A stretch of DNA of 64,000 nt from Gnetum montanum (Eukaryota > Streptophyta > Gnetopsida > Gnetales > Gnetaceae). Shown here piece by piece: positions 9,530-22,200 of this stretch (the first letter of the stretch is position 1; each line of letters starts with the position of its first letter). The stretch lies in NCBI GenBank assembly GCA_015680685.1, contig MNCI01002928.1, positions 55,267 to 119,266 on the forward strand. The letters run 5' to 3'. A program made the translations under genes and the position numbers. A model generated the notes under the pieces. The model did not search any database. It was not told where the DNA came from and saw only the letters and a list, made by a program, of their open reading frames with translations.

Positions 9530-10537
9530 TCAACCTAGAGTATACATCCCAAGGGTCTCCCTTGTTTCATTACAAAGTCCATCTATGATGTGGAAAAGTT
9601 GCCTTTCCTCAGAGAAACCATGGCTTGGGCATCTATGTAGTTGCAAATAGTATCTTTCCAAGACCACTTCCAAGGGTTCATGATTTTCTTGCTTCCACTC
9701 TTGAATTTCTTTTCTTAGGTTGGACACTCTCACATAGGTTTCATGTTTTTCATTGAAAAGTTCTAGCATTATGGACCAATGGTGAATGGAACTTGGTTCT
9801 AATGATCTATACCAACTTTCAGCTTTGTTGATTAGTATCCTAGGAAAGAGCTTAAGCTTTTGCCACCCACTTTCAATGTTGTATAAGGCACAAGCGTCAT
9901 GGAAAGTTTGTAAATGATGTTGTGGATCAAAATCATAGCCTCCCACGAACTTAGGGATATTATTAATATCAAGCCTAGGTAAGCAACTATCCCTGTGATG
10001 CCTATGATGTATCTTAACTACCTCTAGAATCTCCATTAAGCTCTTAGTGGCCAACAAGGGTTCATCATCATTAGACATGTTGTGATGAAAATTTCTATTT
10101 TTATTCATTTGATTGTGATGATCTTGTCTATGCTCCTTGTGATATGTTTGATTTTTCCCTTGAGTCTAATTGCTATCTTTATCTTGACCTCATAGTGGAG
10201 CTCTATCTCTATACCTATGTTCATCTTTATTAGAACTAGATGTTGAAGAGGAAGAGGAAGATGAGGAGCTGGAAGAATCACCATGGCTTCTATAGTTCTT
10301 CCCATGATCCCTTGATTTATCTTGTCTATGTTTAGAGGAGGTCCTAAGCCTTGAAGCCCTCCTTTTTCTAGGACTTTCAATTGAATGTAGTCTTTGAGTG
10401 TAGTAAGGGTCTAAATGAGCATAGGAAACCCCTACTTGTGGTTGTTCACTACAATTTTCTTTAGTATATATCCTATCATTTCTTTTGTGAGTGTTTTCAT
10501 CATATGATGCATTATTGGTCCTATGTGAAGAAGACAT
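9530..10537 (-). pseudogene. Athila-like gag, element B (3' part lost)
   Basis: The start is taken as the ATG at 10537-10535 (MSSSHRTNNASYDENTHKRND), as in sister copies C and D. Order: a basic N-terminus; a serine run encoded at about 10230-10280 (SSSSSSSSSSSTSSS); NDDEPLLATKSLMEILEVV; then the gag core with GGYDFDPQHHLQTFHDACA, WQKLKLFPRIL and ESWYRSLEPSSIHHWS; then EWKQENHEPLEVVLERYY and FHIIDGLCNETRETLGMY. A frameshift near 10190-10110 joins the two open pieces. The last part, with the zinc knuckle, and all of pol are missing: homology stops near 9530, beside the pararetrovirus fragment. Gag of this family packages RNA into cytoplasmic particles. Confidence 0.85.
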
Positions 10538-10644
10538 GGTTTTGTCTAACAATGTGTGTGACTTAAAATATGAATGCTTTCTAAGAGATAGATTGTTAAT
10601 ACCTTTATAGTAATTATGTATAATATAACTAATTTAGATAACTA

Positions 10645-10670
10645 GGCACCATCCTTGACAACGATGCCAA
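10645..10670 (-). promoter_or_regulatory. Primer-binding site, tRNA-Asp type (element B)
   Basis: On the minus strand the LTR end CTCATCA is followed by ttggcatcgttgtcaagg. This is the Athila-style primer site complementary to a tRNA-Asp 3' end, worn at CpG positions. Confidence 0.7.
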
Positions 10671-11360
10671 TGATGAGCGATGAGGTACCCCTACGTCCAA
10701 CCATATGAATCACAAGCGTTCACACACTATTTGGTCGAATTCTATGGATAAAACTAGTTGTGGCATCTAGATCGCTATGCCTTGATTGTAGTTCACTATC
10801 TTCTTACTTGGACTAGTGGTAGCTTTGTCATGTATGGTTTAGTCCAGAGTGAGGCATATGATTTTTATTATTTTATGTTTTATAAATTTAATCACCTATA
10901 ACAAGAATAAAAGGTAGAGAAATTTAATATCTAATTATTCTATTGTCTAACTAGCCTAACGCAAGCAATCACCCCACTTTTTTAGACACATCTTGAACAC
11001 ATATAATGTTGCTAGGCTACCAAACGTTAAGCATTATTGGGTTATTAAGCACTGTATGTATGCTTGAAGTGGTCGTGCTCATGTTCATTAACAAATGAAA
11101 ATTAATTGCTTAATTCAAATGCATTAAAGTAAAGTGCATTAAAGGAAATATTAATCTATTCTGAGTGCTACAAGAATTGTCAAAAGAGTTCATTTTACTC
11201 CCATTGCACATTTGCACTCAGGTGCATTAGTGTTTAAACAAAGATCCCCTGTGACATTGGATATCTGATGTTGCATCTAGACCTTGACATCGGATACCCA
11301 ACGTCAAGGCTCTAACGTCAGATACTTGATGTCGGAGCAGATGAAAAATGTGATTTATCA
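10671..11360 (-). mobile_element. 5' LTR of element B
   Basis: On the minus strand it runs from TGATAAATCAC (11360) to CTCATCA (10671). U3 holds GACGTT/GACATC/GATGTC motifs spaced about 20 bases apart (11270-11335). The usual TATA segment is missing, apparently deleted. R-U5 matches the D and E LTRs (ccaaacgttaagcatt, ggtagctttgtcatgtatgg). Confidence 0.8.
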
Positions 11361-12039
11361 GGCCTCTAGATGATTATCCTTATTCTACCTTTAGGCATGG
11401 ATCATATGTATTTCTAGTAGTACTTGAAGAATAGTTTCTTTAGAATTTAATTAATTATTTAACTTGTTATCCTTACCATAGGACTACCTTCAACCATGAG
11501 GCCTATGCATTTCTAGTGATGTAACAAGAACAAAAGTATAAGAAAATATGATTTTCTAATAGAAATGATATATATAAGTGATAATATATCAACATGGAAC
11601 CAAGGTGAAAATCCAAGCAATCAATACATTTCCTTGATGCTACATCATTATCTAACCCTCTTATTTCTTCCTCCATTCTTCAAGGTATGGATTACTTTTA
11701 GTTTGAAATGTGATAAGGATTGTATTATTTTCATGATAAGAACCTCCTATTAATGGAATTAAAGGAGTGAATGTTATGGTTTGACTACTTTGTGCAATTA
11801 TTCTTCAATGATCTGATAGCATAGAACATAATTCAAATAATGAAGTTAACTTCTATACAAAATTTGACTAATTTATTAAAAATGTCAAAATCATCTATAA
11901 ACATAAAGGAAATGGCTTAAAGAAAATAGAAATAATATAAAAGAATTGAAAATATTAAGCAATAGAAAACATACCAAAAAATAGAAAAATATTAAAAAAA
12001 ATAAAAAAACTTAGAAAAAAATTGTGAAACAAAGTTTTA
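11361..12039. other. A/T-rich non-coding stretch, probably 3' region of element H
   Basis: No reading frame of interest. It lies where the 3' untranslated part of H should be, downstream of its integrase. Long A runs occur at 11930-12015. A worn ctcctccatgattaag at about 12053 matches the conserved post-integrase sequence of C (26906) and D (54263). Confidence 0.4.
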
Positions 12040-12676
12040 ATTAGGATGGGTATCTCCTCCATGATTAAGTTTCAATATAGAGATAAAAAAGATAGACTAG
12101 GTTTTAACAATGGTAGTTTGAAATTTAGTACATTGTGATATACAAGTGGAATTCTAACATAAAATCTCATCTTCAAGGTTGAATTCTATGCATCTAATCC
12201 TAGAATCATAACATTGTTTGATGTATCCCTTGTGAACCTCATTCAACATTACTACTCTCATTTTATTTTCATTTAGCACATGGAGATTCATCATATGTTC
12301 TTTTTGAGATTGATTAAGATCAAAGTTAAGCTCACATATTGTATTTAGTGTATGAATTTCTATTTGAATGGGTAACTTAAAAAGCTCTATCTATGCTAAT
12401 TTATATGGAAAATAGGTTATATGAAGTTTCTACCTATAGTGATGGGCTCATAAGGCATTGCTTAGTTTCTTGCTTCAATCTCTTTTTATATCTACTAATG
12501 GTCTTCATAATGATGTGGGTAATTTCTCTATTGGTCACTTAAAAGTGATAAATTATTATTAATTTATGTTCAACTCCTAAACATTGCATAAATTTCTTAA
12601 AGATAGCACTTGTGAAATGGATATTGTTATTTGAAATAAGTGTCCTTGGTATATCAAACCTCTTAGCCACTTTGTA
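12040..12676 (-). pseudogene. Athila-like integrase C-terminal part (element H, piece 1)
   Basis: This matches the element C integrase region at 27090-27690 base by base in reduced form: for example tttagtacattgtgatatacaagtggaattctaacat here against tttggtacattgtggcacatgtgtgggattctagtag in C. The frame is destroyed by stops and indels. It breaks off at 12676 and resumes at 37688, each break edged by ACTTTGTA. Confidence 0.75.
12669..12676. repeat. 8-bp direct repeat ACTTTGTA, left copy
   Basis: ACTTTGTA occurs here and at 37688-37695, exactly where the H integrase homology stops and restarts. It marks a 25-kb insertion. Confidence 0.65.
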
Positions 12677-12899
12677 ACATCTTGGTATTTAGAACCTAGA
12701 ATCTATTCTTTATTACCTATTATTTGTGCTTAGATCTTAAGAATAAGGTTGCATTTTAATTATAATAGATCTATATTATGAGGTATTCTTATGTATGCTT
12801 ACACTTTTTCTTATATTCTTCTTAAGATTTGAAATTGAGATCCCTTGGGATTTTGATATTTGACTAATTATTTACATGTGATACATTGGTATTTTTATT
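12677..12899. other. Left edge of the 25-kb block, unclassified
   Basis: The sequence opens tgtaacatcttggtattta, which could be an LTR start of the TGTAACA type, but no matching right LTR was found. It may instead be LINE 3' untranslated sequence. No coding potential seen. Confidence 0.35.
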
Positions 12900-15250
12900 G
12901 AAAATTAGAAATTAAAAATTTTTATTACATCTAGAAAATTACAATGAACTTATTGAATGGTTATAAAGCCTAAATACATTTTTGAAGAAATTTAAAAACA
13001 TCATTGATTTAATGCTCCAACTAGATATGATTAATTTTTTTTAAAATTAGTATGTTATAGTTAATATTATGATTCATTAGAATATAAGCCAAAGATGGAA
13101 AAAAATATAAGAAATGTTCTTCATCCTCTATGCTTTGTTTACATAGTCTGTATATATGCTCTTCTCTTAGTAAATTGATCCAATGACATATCTTAATAAG
13201 GAGATGATTAGAGTTAATTATTGTTGTAGTAATTTGATTTTTTTAAATAAATAGGAATAGTTGAGAATAGATTCTTTTGAGTACTAGGTTATAAACCTCC
13301 TCTAATAGAATGTAAATAAAAATTCTTCTTTTCTAATGTGTTCAACCAAACTTTAACTAAGACTTTTTATTTTATAGTTTTCCACAAGAGCCTTTTGTTT
13401 AAAGAAAGATCTCTATTACAATATTCCATAACTAAAGTAACAAATTTTTATGATGCAGCCATCCATTTTCTTATGTAGAATTTGTTACCTTCTTATCATA
13501 ATTGACTTTCTCCATGTGACTTAACTTTTTAAGTATAATCAATAAATTGACAAAGGGATTTAACTTCAAGAGAAAGAAAACCTACTTCTAGAAGTAATAT
13601 ATCATGAGAACTCTATATTTTCATTTGAAATTCACATATAAGAAAATATTTTTGAACATGTTCTAATTTTTTTTCAATTATGTGTGGAAAGAGAAGCTCT
13701 CAATGTAACACACACATACAATAATATAGGTTAGAAAAGACTATAAAAATATTTCCTTTTGATCTTCCATGGCAAAATTTGTTTCTTATTGTAATTATTT
13801 TTAGAGAAAATAGAGCATGCATGCCACTTGAAACTCTTTGAGTAATAAGATTATTCTAACTATAATTACAAGTAAATTCAACTTCCAAATATTTATAAGA
13901 TTCACAAATATCAAGTTTTCATAATACAATGATAATATAAGTCATGAATAATTTGAAGAATATAATTAATCTGACAACTAATTTTATAATTAAGGCCACA
14001 TCATTTGCAAATAGAAGCATGTTTAAAAATAATTCATTCATTGACATAACATGACTCAAGGCATTTTGTATCCATTTCTCCAATTCATCTATAAATATGC
14101 CAAAAAGGGTAGGGGACAAAGAATAAACTCGCATAACTCCTACTGAATTGTTGATAATTAATCATTCTCTAATAAGATCATCTTCAATAAGGATGTTAAT
14201 CATATCATAGAGTTTTTAAGTAGTAGAAAGATCTTATGGAATGTTAAAGCTAGCAAATTTCTTCTAAAGTTTATCTTGAGCAAAAAAATCATAAGCCTTC
14301 AAAAAATTAATAAAATAGATAGAAGTCTCATATTTGGGGTTTTTTGCTGTCTTCACATAATAAAAAAAAGTTATGAGATGGTATAAAATAGAATGATTGC
14401 ATAAATACCTTGCATTTTCTTTTTCACAAACTAATTTTATTCTTCAAAATAGTATCCAACAACTTAGTAAAAACTAAATTTATTGTAATTAATCATTCAT
14501 TATTAAGATCTATCCTATTTTCATTTTTAAAAAGCAAGATTACTTTACTAGAATACTAAGAGTGATTCAAATCATGTCAAAGCCCTTCAATAAGAAGATT
14601 GCAAGATGCTTTTCACATCAATGAATCAACGCATTTAAGAAGCTCTACATATATTTAATTAATATCAGAAATTTTCCCAGAGGAAAACCTTTAAGTACCT
14701 ACAAAAATTTCATCAAGGGATAACTCAAGAATACTAGAGTTATCTTTCATAGTCAGAAGAGCATCTTAATTAAAAAGTTTATTTAAAAAATTTTGAATAG
14801 TAAATAAACAAAAATTCTAACCATTTTGTTATCTATCTTGGAAGAAATTTCAAAAGATTTTTGAATTATATTTAAGCTTATTCATTATTATTTTTTTCTC
14901 TTCTTTAATGAACACCATTTTTTAACTCAAATAAGCTTTTTGTAATTCTCCAACATTAAAACATCCAAATATGAAGTGAAAACATCTTTACGAGCTATCA
15001 AAAAATTAACATCAAATAAAGGTTTTCTGCAAGTAGGCCTCCTCTAAATTTATACTCAGGTAACTATAAATAAAAGAACATTAGTCAAATCTAGCTCATT
15101 GTGATTGTTTACTAATATATTAGCCACTCTAGTTTAAAAATCCTAATGAAGGTCTTCTATGAGATGATTAGTTCGACATTTCTTAGAGTGAATATAATGA
15201 ATTGAAATAACAATACTAATTTTAAGATAATGATGAGAATATTTTTGAAG
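12900..15250 (-). pseudogene. LINE reverse transcriptase and 3' end (piece 1)
   Basis: ORF2 of a non-LTR retrotransposon nicks target DNA and reverse-transcribes in place. On the minus strand a decayed RT is readable, with LSPTLFGIFIDELEKWI and the catalytic-box homologue LLFANDVAL (canonical FADD changed to FAND) at 14134-13990. Near 13190-13080 a tail such as INLLREEHIYRLCKQS precedes EDEEHFLYFF, the Cys/His region found after plant L1 RT. Stops are frequent throughout. The endonuclease half of the same LINE lies at 34085-34960; element C split it. Confidence 0.7.
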
Positions 15251-15255
15251 GTTTT

Positions 15256-16063
15256 TTATGAGCGGTGAGGTATCCCTATGCTCAACCATACGAATATGAG
15301 CATCCATGCACAATCTAGTCGAATTCCAAGGACTAAGTGCTTATGTGCCTTTGTGGAACAAGAATGGGTTGATTGATCGTTGTCTTCCCAAGCTTGTATG
15401 TCACGATTGTATGGTTAAGAAAACTTGAGGCATATGATTTTTATACTTTTTATGTGTTTTTATCTCCTATTGCTAATAAGAGAGGAGAGAGAGAACTAAG
15501 TAACTAATTTAATTTAACTACTGATTAACTAGGCTTTAATTAATCCTAACACCAGTATTCGTTCTCACTTGCTATACACATCCTGAACCAGTGCAACACT
15601 ACTGGGATTGTCAAACGTTAATCATTACTAAGTTACCAAGTGTTACACACAAGCTTGAAGTGATCGTACTGTGTGTGCTTACTTACAAGAGTTGTAGGGT
15701 GAGAGAGAATAATTAATTAACTAAGGAAAGCATTAAGTAACTGTAATTAACATTACTTAATTTATTCTAAATGCTGCAAGGTTTATCACAAAGTTTGTTT
15801 ATATTGTTGTACACAAGGTGTGCTCAGGTACATAATACTAAAATAAAGATCCGTTCACTTTATGACTCTTATTGTGGGCATGCAAAAATAATTTTAACTC
15901 TGAGAGGGAGAAAAGGCAAGAGTTTGGGTAAGGGACTAAGGCTAACTATGCAAACCAAGTGCGGCCGCCTCTTATTTATAGGTAATGAGGCATGATGTGA
16001 TATCGGGTATCCGACATCACATGGTAAGCTCCGATATCACGACCCCAATATTGCAGTTCATCA
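15256..16063 (-). mobile_element. 3' LTR of element C
   Basis: Minus strand TGATGAACTGC (16063) to CTCATAA (15256; the expected terminal CA is worn). U3 motifs are gatatcgg, gatgtcgg and gatatcac; TATA ctataaata is near 15975. It lacks one motif unit present in the 5' LTR. Confidence 0.85.
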
Positions 16064-17415
16064 TACCCTCACGACTGAATGAAAACTTGTCCTCAAGTTC
16101 CTTACAAAATATTGGAAAAGGTATGGGATGATCAACTGAATGACAACTGGTAGTGGAACGGGATGGTAGACTCTAAATGCCCGGTGAACGGATCGACAAT
16201 ACATTACAACATTGATGTTCATACCCATGGTGGTGAACACTGTACATAAGTGACATCTAGACCTTCATTCAACAGCTTGAAGAGAGAGAGAGAGAAAAGA
16301 AAATGAGGTGCATTGTTGCCAATGTCGAGATTGCACCCTCCGTTGTTTATCCATAACCACACGACCAGACTTGTTCTCTGCATAAACATTCTAGCTCTAG
16401 TCCATCCCGAGTGCTTCCTCCTATTCTAGTCTATAGTTTGTGTAATCACCATTTGCACATACAACATAGTCACGAATGAGCAAGGATAAGTAAATCACAA
16501 TGCAGTTGATACCTTGTCTCGATATAAAGTGCATTGGCTGGGTTGTGGTTATGGTAGAAATTGGGTTAGGGGTTTATTACTGATAACTACCCAAGGTGTA
16601 GAGGTTAGGCAAGTAGTAGAATGACGAAATTGAAAAATTTGTGCCAGGGCCCCCACGACGAAAAGCAAACCTCCAATAACAATAAGATGGAAAAATATAA
16701 TGAACAAGAAAGATGAAAAAAAAAAAAAAAACCAACGGAAACGCCAATAAAGTGGATGTCAAATATGGGGATGAAACAAGAAATGGTTGATTGTAGATAA
16801 TGTTTAAGGAAAGAACTTAACAATTGCACCAAAAAGGAATGCTAGTGGGTCCTCCCCAAAGCAGGCTCATGTCCTTTTGCCCTGACAAACCCACAAACCA
16901 AAGAGTCCATAGGCTCTAGGAATGTTATTTAGAAGCAATAGTTAAAAAACTTACCCACAAGAATTTACTAAGGAAAAACAATGCATCAACCAAGACATGG
17001 ACTAATCATAAAATCGACAATGAGGTGGAAAATGGAAAGAAAGATGGAGAGTAGAAAATGGAATGGAATCTCAAGAGCAAGGTTGTGTAAAGTCCTTTGT
17101 GTATGTCATGGTTAATGTGACTGAGTAGAACTCATTCCAAATCCAGACTCAAACCAACCACATTTAGTGAGCTCACATCAATACACTCATCCAATCCATC
17201 TTCTTGAAGCAACAAGAATTCTTCTCCAAAGAATCACCACCATTCCAAGGAGAGCAAGATGGAGAAGCAGGAAGTGAGAAAGGGCCTTAGTTAAAGGGAA
17301 CCTTCAGGCCTGGGTAACATGTCTTTCTAGTGCCATAACTAGTGCTTGTAGCCCATAATGCTTTATTATGTCTAAGGGGTGTGCTTTGAATTTCCACTTT
17401 CTTTTTTTGCATGAG
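16064..17415 (-). other. 3' non-coding module of element C, left part
   Basis: No gene. The part next to the LTR (taccctcacgactg..., ccttacaaaatattgg) matches the same place in D (49262-49330). gcaggctcatgtcc...agagtccataggctc (16860-16915) matches D near 53090-53150 and, inverted, E near 44870-44930. The interval holds an A run (16716-16732) and a (ga) run (16278-16296). The overlapping frames at 16577-16832 are T-rich antisense noise. Confidence 0.6.
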
Positions 17416-17420
17416 AACCA
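17416..17420. repeat. Target-site duplication AACCA, left copy
   Basis: AACCA at 17416-17420 and 26341-26345, directly outside both element F LTRs. Confidence 0.9.
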
Positions 17421-19043
17421 TGAAACACCACTAATTTTGTCCTAGCACTTTTAGACAAGAATCAAGCTAAGTCATGCTGCTGCCTAACATGAGTACAACA
17501 TGACCAAACTTGGAGGCCTCCAAAATAGCCCCCGATGGCCCACAATTCAATAGGAAAGGTTCCCTCAGGGCCCACAGGCGACTGCACCAACTTCCAGCAT
17601 CCAGAATCAAAAGTTTCGAGTTCAAAATGTTTGGTTTGCAGACGCTGCACAGCGTAAGAATCAGCGTCACCAACTTCTGGAGCCCCAAAATTGAGTCAAA
17701 ATAGGCCAAAATCAAGCACAAGGACCCCCCATGACCTTCACCAAGGTCCCCAGTAGCTCCTAGCCTCCAGAAAATCAAGATTTGGCCCTCAAATGTGCCA
17801 TTTTGACTTGGTGACGCTGGGGTTACTTTTTCAGACGCTGCACAATGTAAGGATCAGCGTCACCAACTTTTAGAGCCCCGAAACTGAGCCAAAATGATTT
17901 GATTTCAAGGGTGCAAGTCATCCTTAGGGTCCACTATTGATAACTATGGGTCACAGCCTTCAGAAATTCTAGATTTCAACTCAAAATTGCAAGTTTTTGA
18001 GGTCACACTATAGGTCACACTGGATGCTAGACAAGCGAGGCGGTGTTAATCCTTGTTGATTTTCTTTTTCAAGAAATCTGTACGATGGCAAGGGGACATG
18101 GAAGCCCATTCAAAATCAGACCGGATATTCAAAAAAATATATATATAATTTTTCAAGCCGGCCGGATCTGGAGCTAATCCTCCTAAACTTTAAATTTTTA
18201 TCGCTTAAGGGCTTGTTTTTCTAATTTGTTTGTACTTTCATGGGCTTGAATGACCCACAAATTGTAAAATACGTTGAACCTGGTCAAAGAAGGCAAATAT
18301 CCAACAGACATCCAACTCATGCCAACTATCCATGGGACACATGTCACTAGATCTGTTCTCCTCTCGTCTCCCAACCGTTGATTCCATTCTTGAATTTCCT
18401 GCCCAACCCTATAAATACCCTATCAGTTCACATAAACTAGGGGGCAAAAAAAAAATTGAAGAGGCAAAAATTGGAAGAGGTAAAAATTGGAGAGATTGGA
18501 ATTCTGAAGGAGGATAGAACTTGCAATCCTTGGATGCTCGACATACTTGATTGTTGGCTTCCAAGTATTTCTCACGTTCATCCCATTTCATCATCACATC
18601 ATCGCATCATATCATCCCGAGGCTAGGCGTTTGACTTGCCATCCATACGTGTGCAACTACAGTTTGACCGGTGCATATTCCTGTTTAAATAATACAATAT
18701 AGTATTATTATTGCCTCCCATTTACATTGTTTAGTTCTATTTATGCTTTTTTTTTACAAATATAACTTTGTTTATGCTTTATTCATAATTCAATACGCTT
18801 TGTTTACATTTTGTATCATTGTTTATATTCCGTTTACATCATGTTTACGATAACCCCAGTGCTAGCTGTAGCTTATGCTCGGGGAAGTCTTGGTTGATTT
18901 GCATGCAAACCATCCAAGGCACTCTGCCTTCATTTACTTTTCTAGCTTGCCCTCGGGCAAAGGCAGGGTTAGCTGTGGCTGCCCGACAATCTCTTGGTAT
19001 CTATTTCCCTTCCAACCTTACACCGATGATTTAGGTCAGTACA
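17421..19043 (+). mobile_element. 5' LTR of element F
   Basis: TGAAACACC to CAGTACA, 1623 bases. U3 contains two copies of an inverted-motif block (cagacgctgcac...atcagcgtcaccaac) at about 17638-17675 and 17833-17868. TATA ctataaatac at about 18411 places U3 near 1 kb. Confidence 0.9.
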
Positions 19044-19048
19044 GTTTT

Positions 19049-19065
19049 TGGCGCTAGAAGGAGGG
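19049..19065 (+). promoter_or_regulatory. Primer-binding site of element F
   Basis: tggcgctagaaggaggg lies six bases after the LTR end. It is the standard minus-strand priming position. The tRNA partner is not assigned; it differs from the tRNA-Asp type of B, D and E. Confidence 0.75.
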
Positions 19066-19230
19066 CTAGTTTCTTGTTATTGGTTAAAACGTCACTACCT
19101 ATCAAAACTCATCCATCTTGCCCATTTGAGTCTCCTCATCCTTATTAATCACACTGAGCTTGTGTCATCCCACGCTACAACTGCTTGCGATCCAACTCCA
19201 TTCGTCTACCCTAGTCCATTCACGTTTATC

Positions 19231-22200
19231 ATGGAATCTTCCCAAGTCAATCCAGTAACACTACCAATTACTGATTTTGGGGCCGAAGCTTCAAACCCTG
19301 TGACTACTATAGAATCCATAATTGTTATTGAACACATAAATCCTCAAGGCCCTACATGCCAATCCCTCAGGCTACAGGGAAAAGACACTATTCACGTGAC
19401 TCTTACACCTAAACAGTATAACTTCATCTGTGTTAAAATCCAAGCCAACCTACCCATTGATCATGTAGAGAGGGATGCTAAGCAAGAATATGAATTTATC
19501 CACAAAGGAGGACATGAGTTCATTCCTTCAGCATTTGATATAATCTCATTGTCTAAACACCATCATAAACTCATATCCTAGCTTCTTATGGCTAGAAGTC
19601 AAGCCTTACAGCTACCGCCAATCGAGCCTCAAGATGAGGAAGATGATTTTGTAGCCCAATCTAAACAGGGAGCTTCCTACCATACCGTCAATCCCCATGC
19701 CTATACAAACCCATTATTCTATCCTTTCCTAGAAGAAACTGTGCTTCCTTCGTCATCCATAAATACTTAAGCACCAATTTCCCAACAAGAGGTACCTACT
19801 TCCATTCCTATCTTCTCCGTACCCAATAATATTCACTTTGATGCGTCCACTTCCATCATTCCTCCAGAAGTACAATCCCAACAACTCCTTCCCCAAACTA
19901 ATGTAGGGTCAATCTTTCAACCTCAAGTAATTGGAATGCCATCATTCATACCAGCTACCACATCCACCCATTACATACCTCAGGTACAGATCCATGGAGC
20001 ACCATTGATTACTCCAACCTAACATGTTCAGGGTGTTACCTCACAACCTGTGGTTGGGCAGTGGGTTCCACCGGTAGTCTCAGTCCTGAATACCATCCCA
20101 CCACAACAAATGTTAGCCCAACAACCTTTCTTTCCACAAACAATGCAACAATTAAATCATTATTATCCACAATCCACTCAATCCACTGGTTTCCCTACTG
20201 CTCAAGAATGGGCAAACACATAAAAAATGATGCACTCTTTGGTAGAGGAATTAAAACGCCTTAAAAATTTGAACAATGAGGAAGTTAAGGTACTAGATTT
20301 CTATGAAGATGACCCAATTGACCCCTTAGTTCCATCCTTAACCTTGCCAAAAGAAGTCTCGTTACCTCAGTTGACCAAGTACAATGGAGAGGGAGACCCA
20401 AATGCCCACCTAGTGACATTTCGAACTGAAAGTCTTTTGCTTCAAGCATGGCCCCATGTAATTCTGTGTGTGTTTGCTATGTCCTTAACAGGAAAAGCCT
20501 TAGACTGGTACTGAGCCTTGCCCCGTAGCTCTATATCTTCTCTAGAGGATTTGTTGCATCAATTTGTCACCCATTTCAAATACAATATAAAACCTAAAGC
20601 CACATTAGATAGCTTGATTCAAATTAAACAAGCGCCTTTAGAGCCAACACAGAAATTTATCCAAAGATGGAGCACTGCCCTGAATGAACTTCATGAACCT
20701 ATTCCTGAAACATATATACTTACCATCTTTAAGGCAGCAGCAAATGACTTCATTAAATCAAAGCTTTATTATCTAAAACCTTGTACTGTGAGCCAAGCAT
20801 TCACACAAATTAAGGACATAGAAGAAGCAGTGCAAGCTAGCAATGACCCAGCTTATGTGGCCTACGAAAATCAACATACTCGCAAGCAAAACACAACTGA
20901 ATCAATAGTAGCCGCAATCACAAAAGCAACCAACTAGGGCCCAAAATCTAAGAAACCTAAAGCCCAAGCTAACAAAGCTGCCAACTTTGGTGCCAACTCA
21001 CTGACATCGGCAGGGGCCATCCCATAGCCCAAATTTCAATGCAAGGACCACTCAAAGTATACACCACTACCGATGCAACCCTCTCAACTATTGGAGCAAC
21101 TCTTGAAAGCTAGGCAAATCCAACACAAAGATGTATCGGAGATTAACTGCCAAAAACATGATAAGTACTACGAGCTACTACGAAACCCCACCTTAGCAAT
21201 ACCAAATGAGCCCCCAGTCCCACAACATTTTAAACTGGACCAATACTGTCATTACCATCAAATGGCTGGTCATAATACAAACAACTGTCATGCCTTGCAA
21301 GATGACCTACATAAAATGATAGAACAAGGCCAACTAGTGATTGGCACAGCAAGTCAATCCAACATAGACGATGCCTCCTATGTCATAAACTCAATTAGCA
21401 TAGGTGGTAAGCCCAAACCTGTGCAAAAACCTTTTGTGATCCATGTGCCTCCCAGCAAGGTAAGGATTCCCCCAGCCTCCACAAATAAGAGGCCTCCCTT
21501 TGTTATCAAAGTGCCACCCCAGGCATCCACAACACCCTTCGTGGTCAAAGCTCCACAAACCTCATCCGCTAAGATGTTAAACTGGCACAACTCGTCCACT
21601 AAGACATTAAACTAGCATGATGCTACAACAAAAACTGCTAAGAAACCTTTCGTCATCAAGGTGCCACAACGTGATGGCTCCTCACCTACCCGAAGCCCAA
21701 CAGTGGGCAACATCTCAATCCCTCCTCATTCAAGGGTTGACCCCACTAGCAACTTGGGTAGGCCCACCAAATGGGAACGCAAGAGGACAAACGAGCACCT
21801 CTCAACTCCCATGGCCGAAGCAAAGGCCACAACTTGCAAACAACAACTGAACACTAGGGCTCCTACCCCCAAGAAAACCAAGCCTAAGTCCCCCTCCCGA
21901 GAGGTTTTTCTGTCAAGTTTCATGGAGCAAGTCAAAGCCAACACAACGACCAACAACACAGACTTTGTAGCTACACTAGCCCAAGTAAAACAAGCGCTAA
22001 AATAGAAGAACAAAATGATGAGTTTGTACGACCTGGTCATGACTTCAGCCACTCACCACAAAGCCTTGGCTCAAATGTTAGCATCCATTCCTATTATAGA
22101 GGACATCCCTGTAAACGAAGAATTCATTCGTGCAACGATTTTGCAACAGACACCACAAGGATTGGGTTCAAATACCTTAGCCTTCCGCGACGATGCAGTT

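Noticed and set aside
16577-16832. Two overlapping minus-strand frames rich in Phe/Leu/Ser
   Set aside because: They come from an A-rich plus strand (A run at 16716-16732) in the C 3' module and look membrane-like only through composition.
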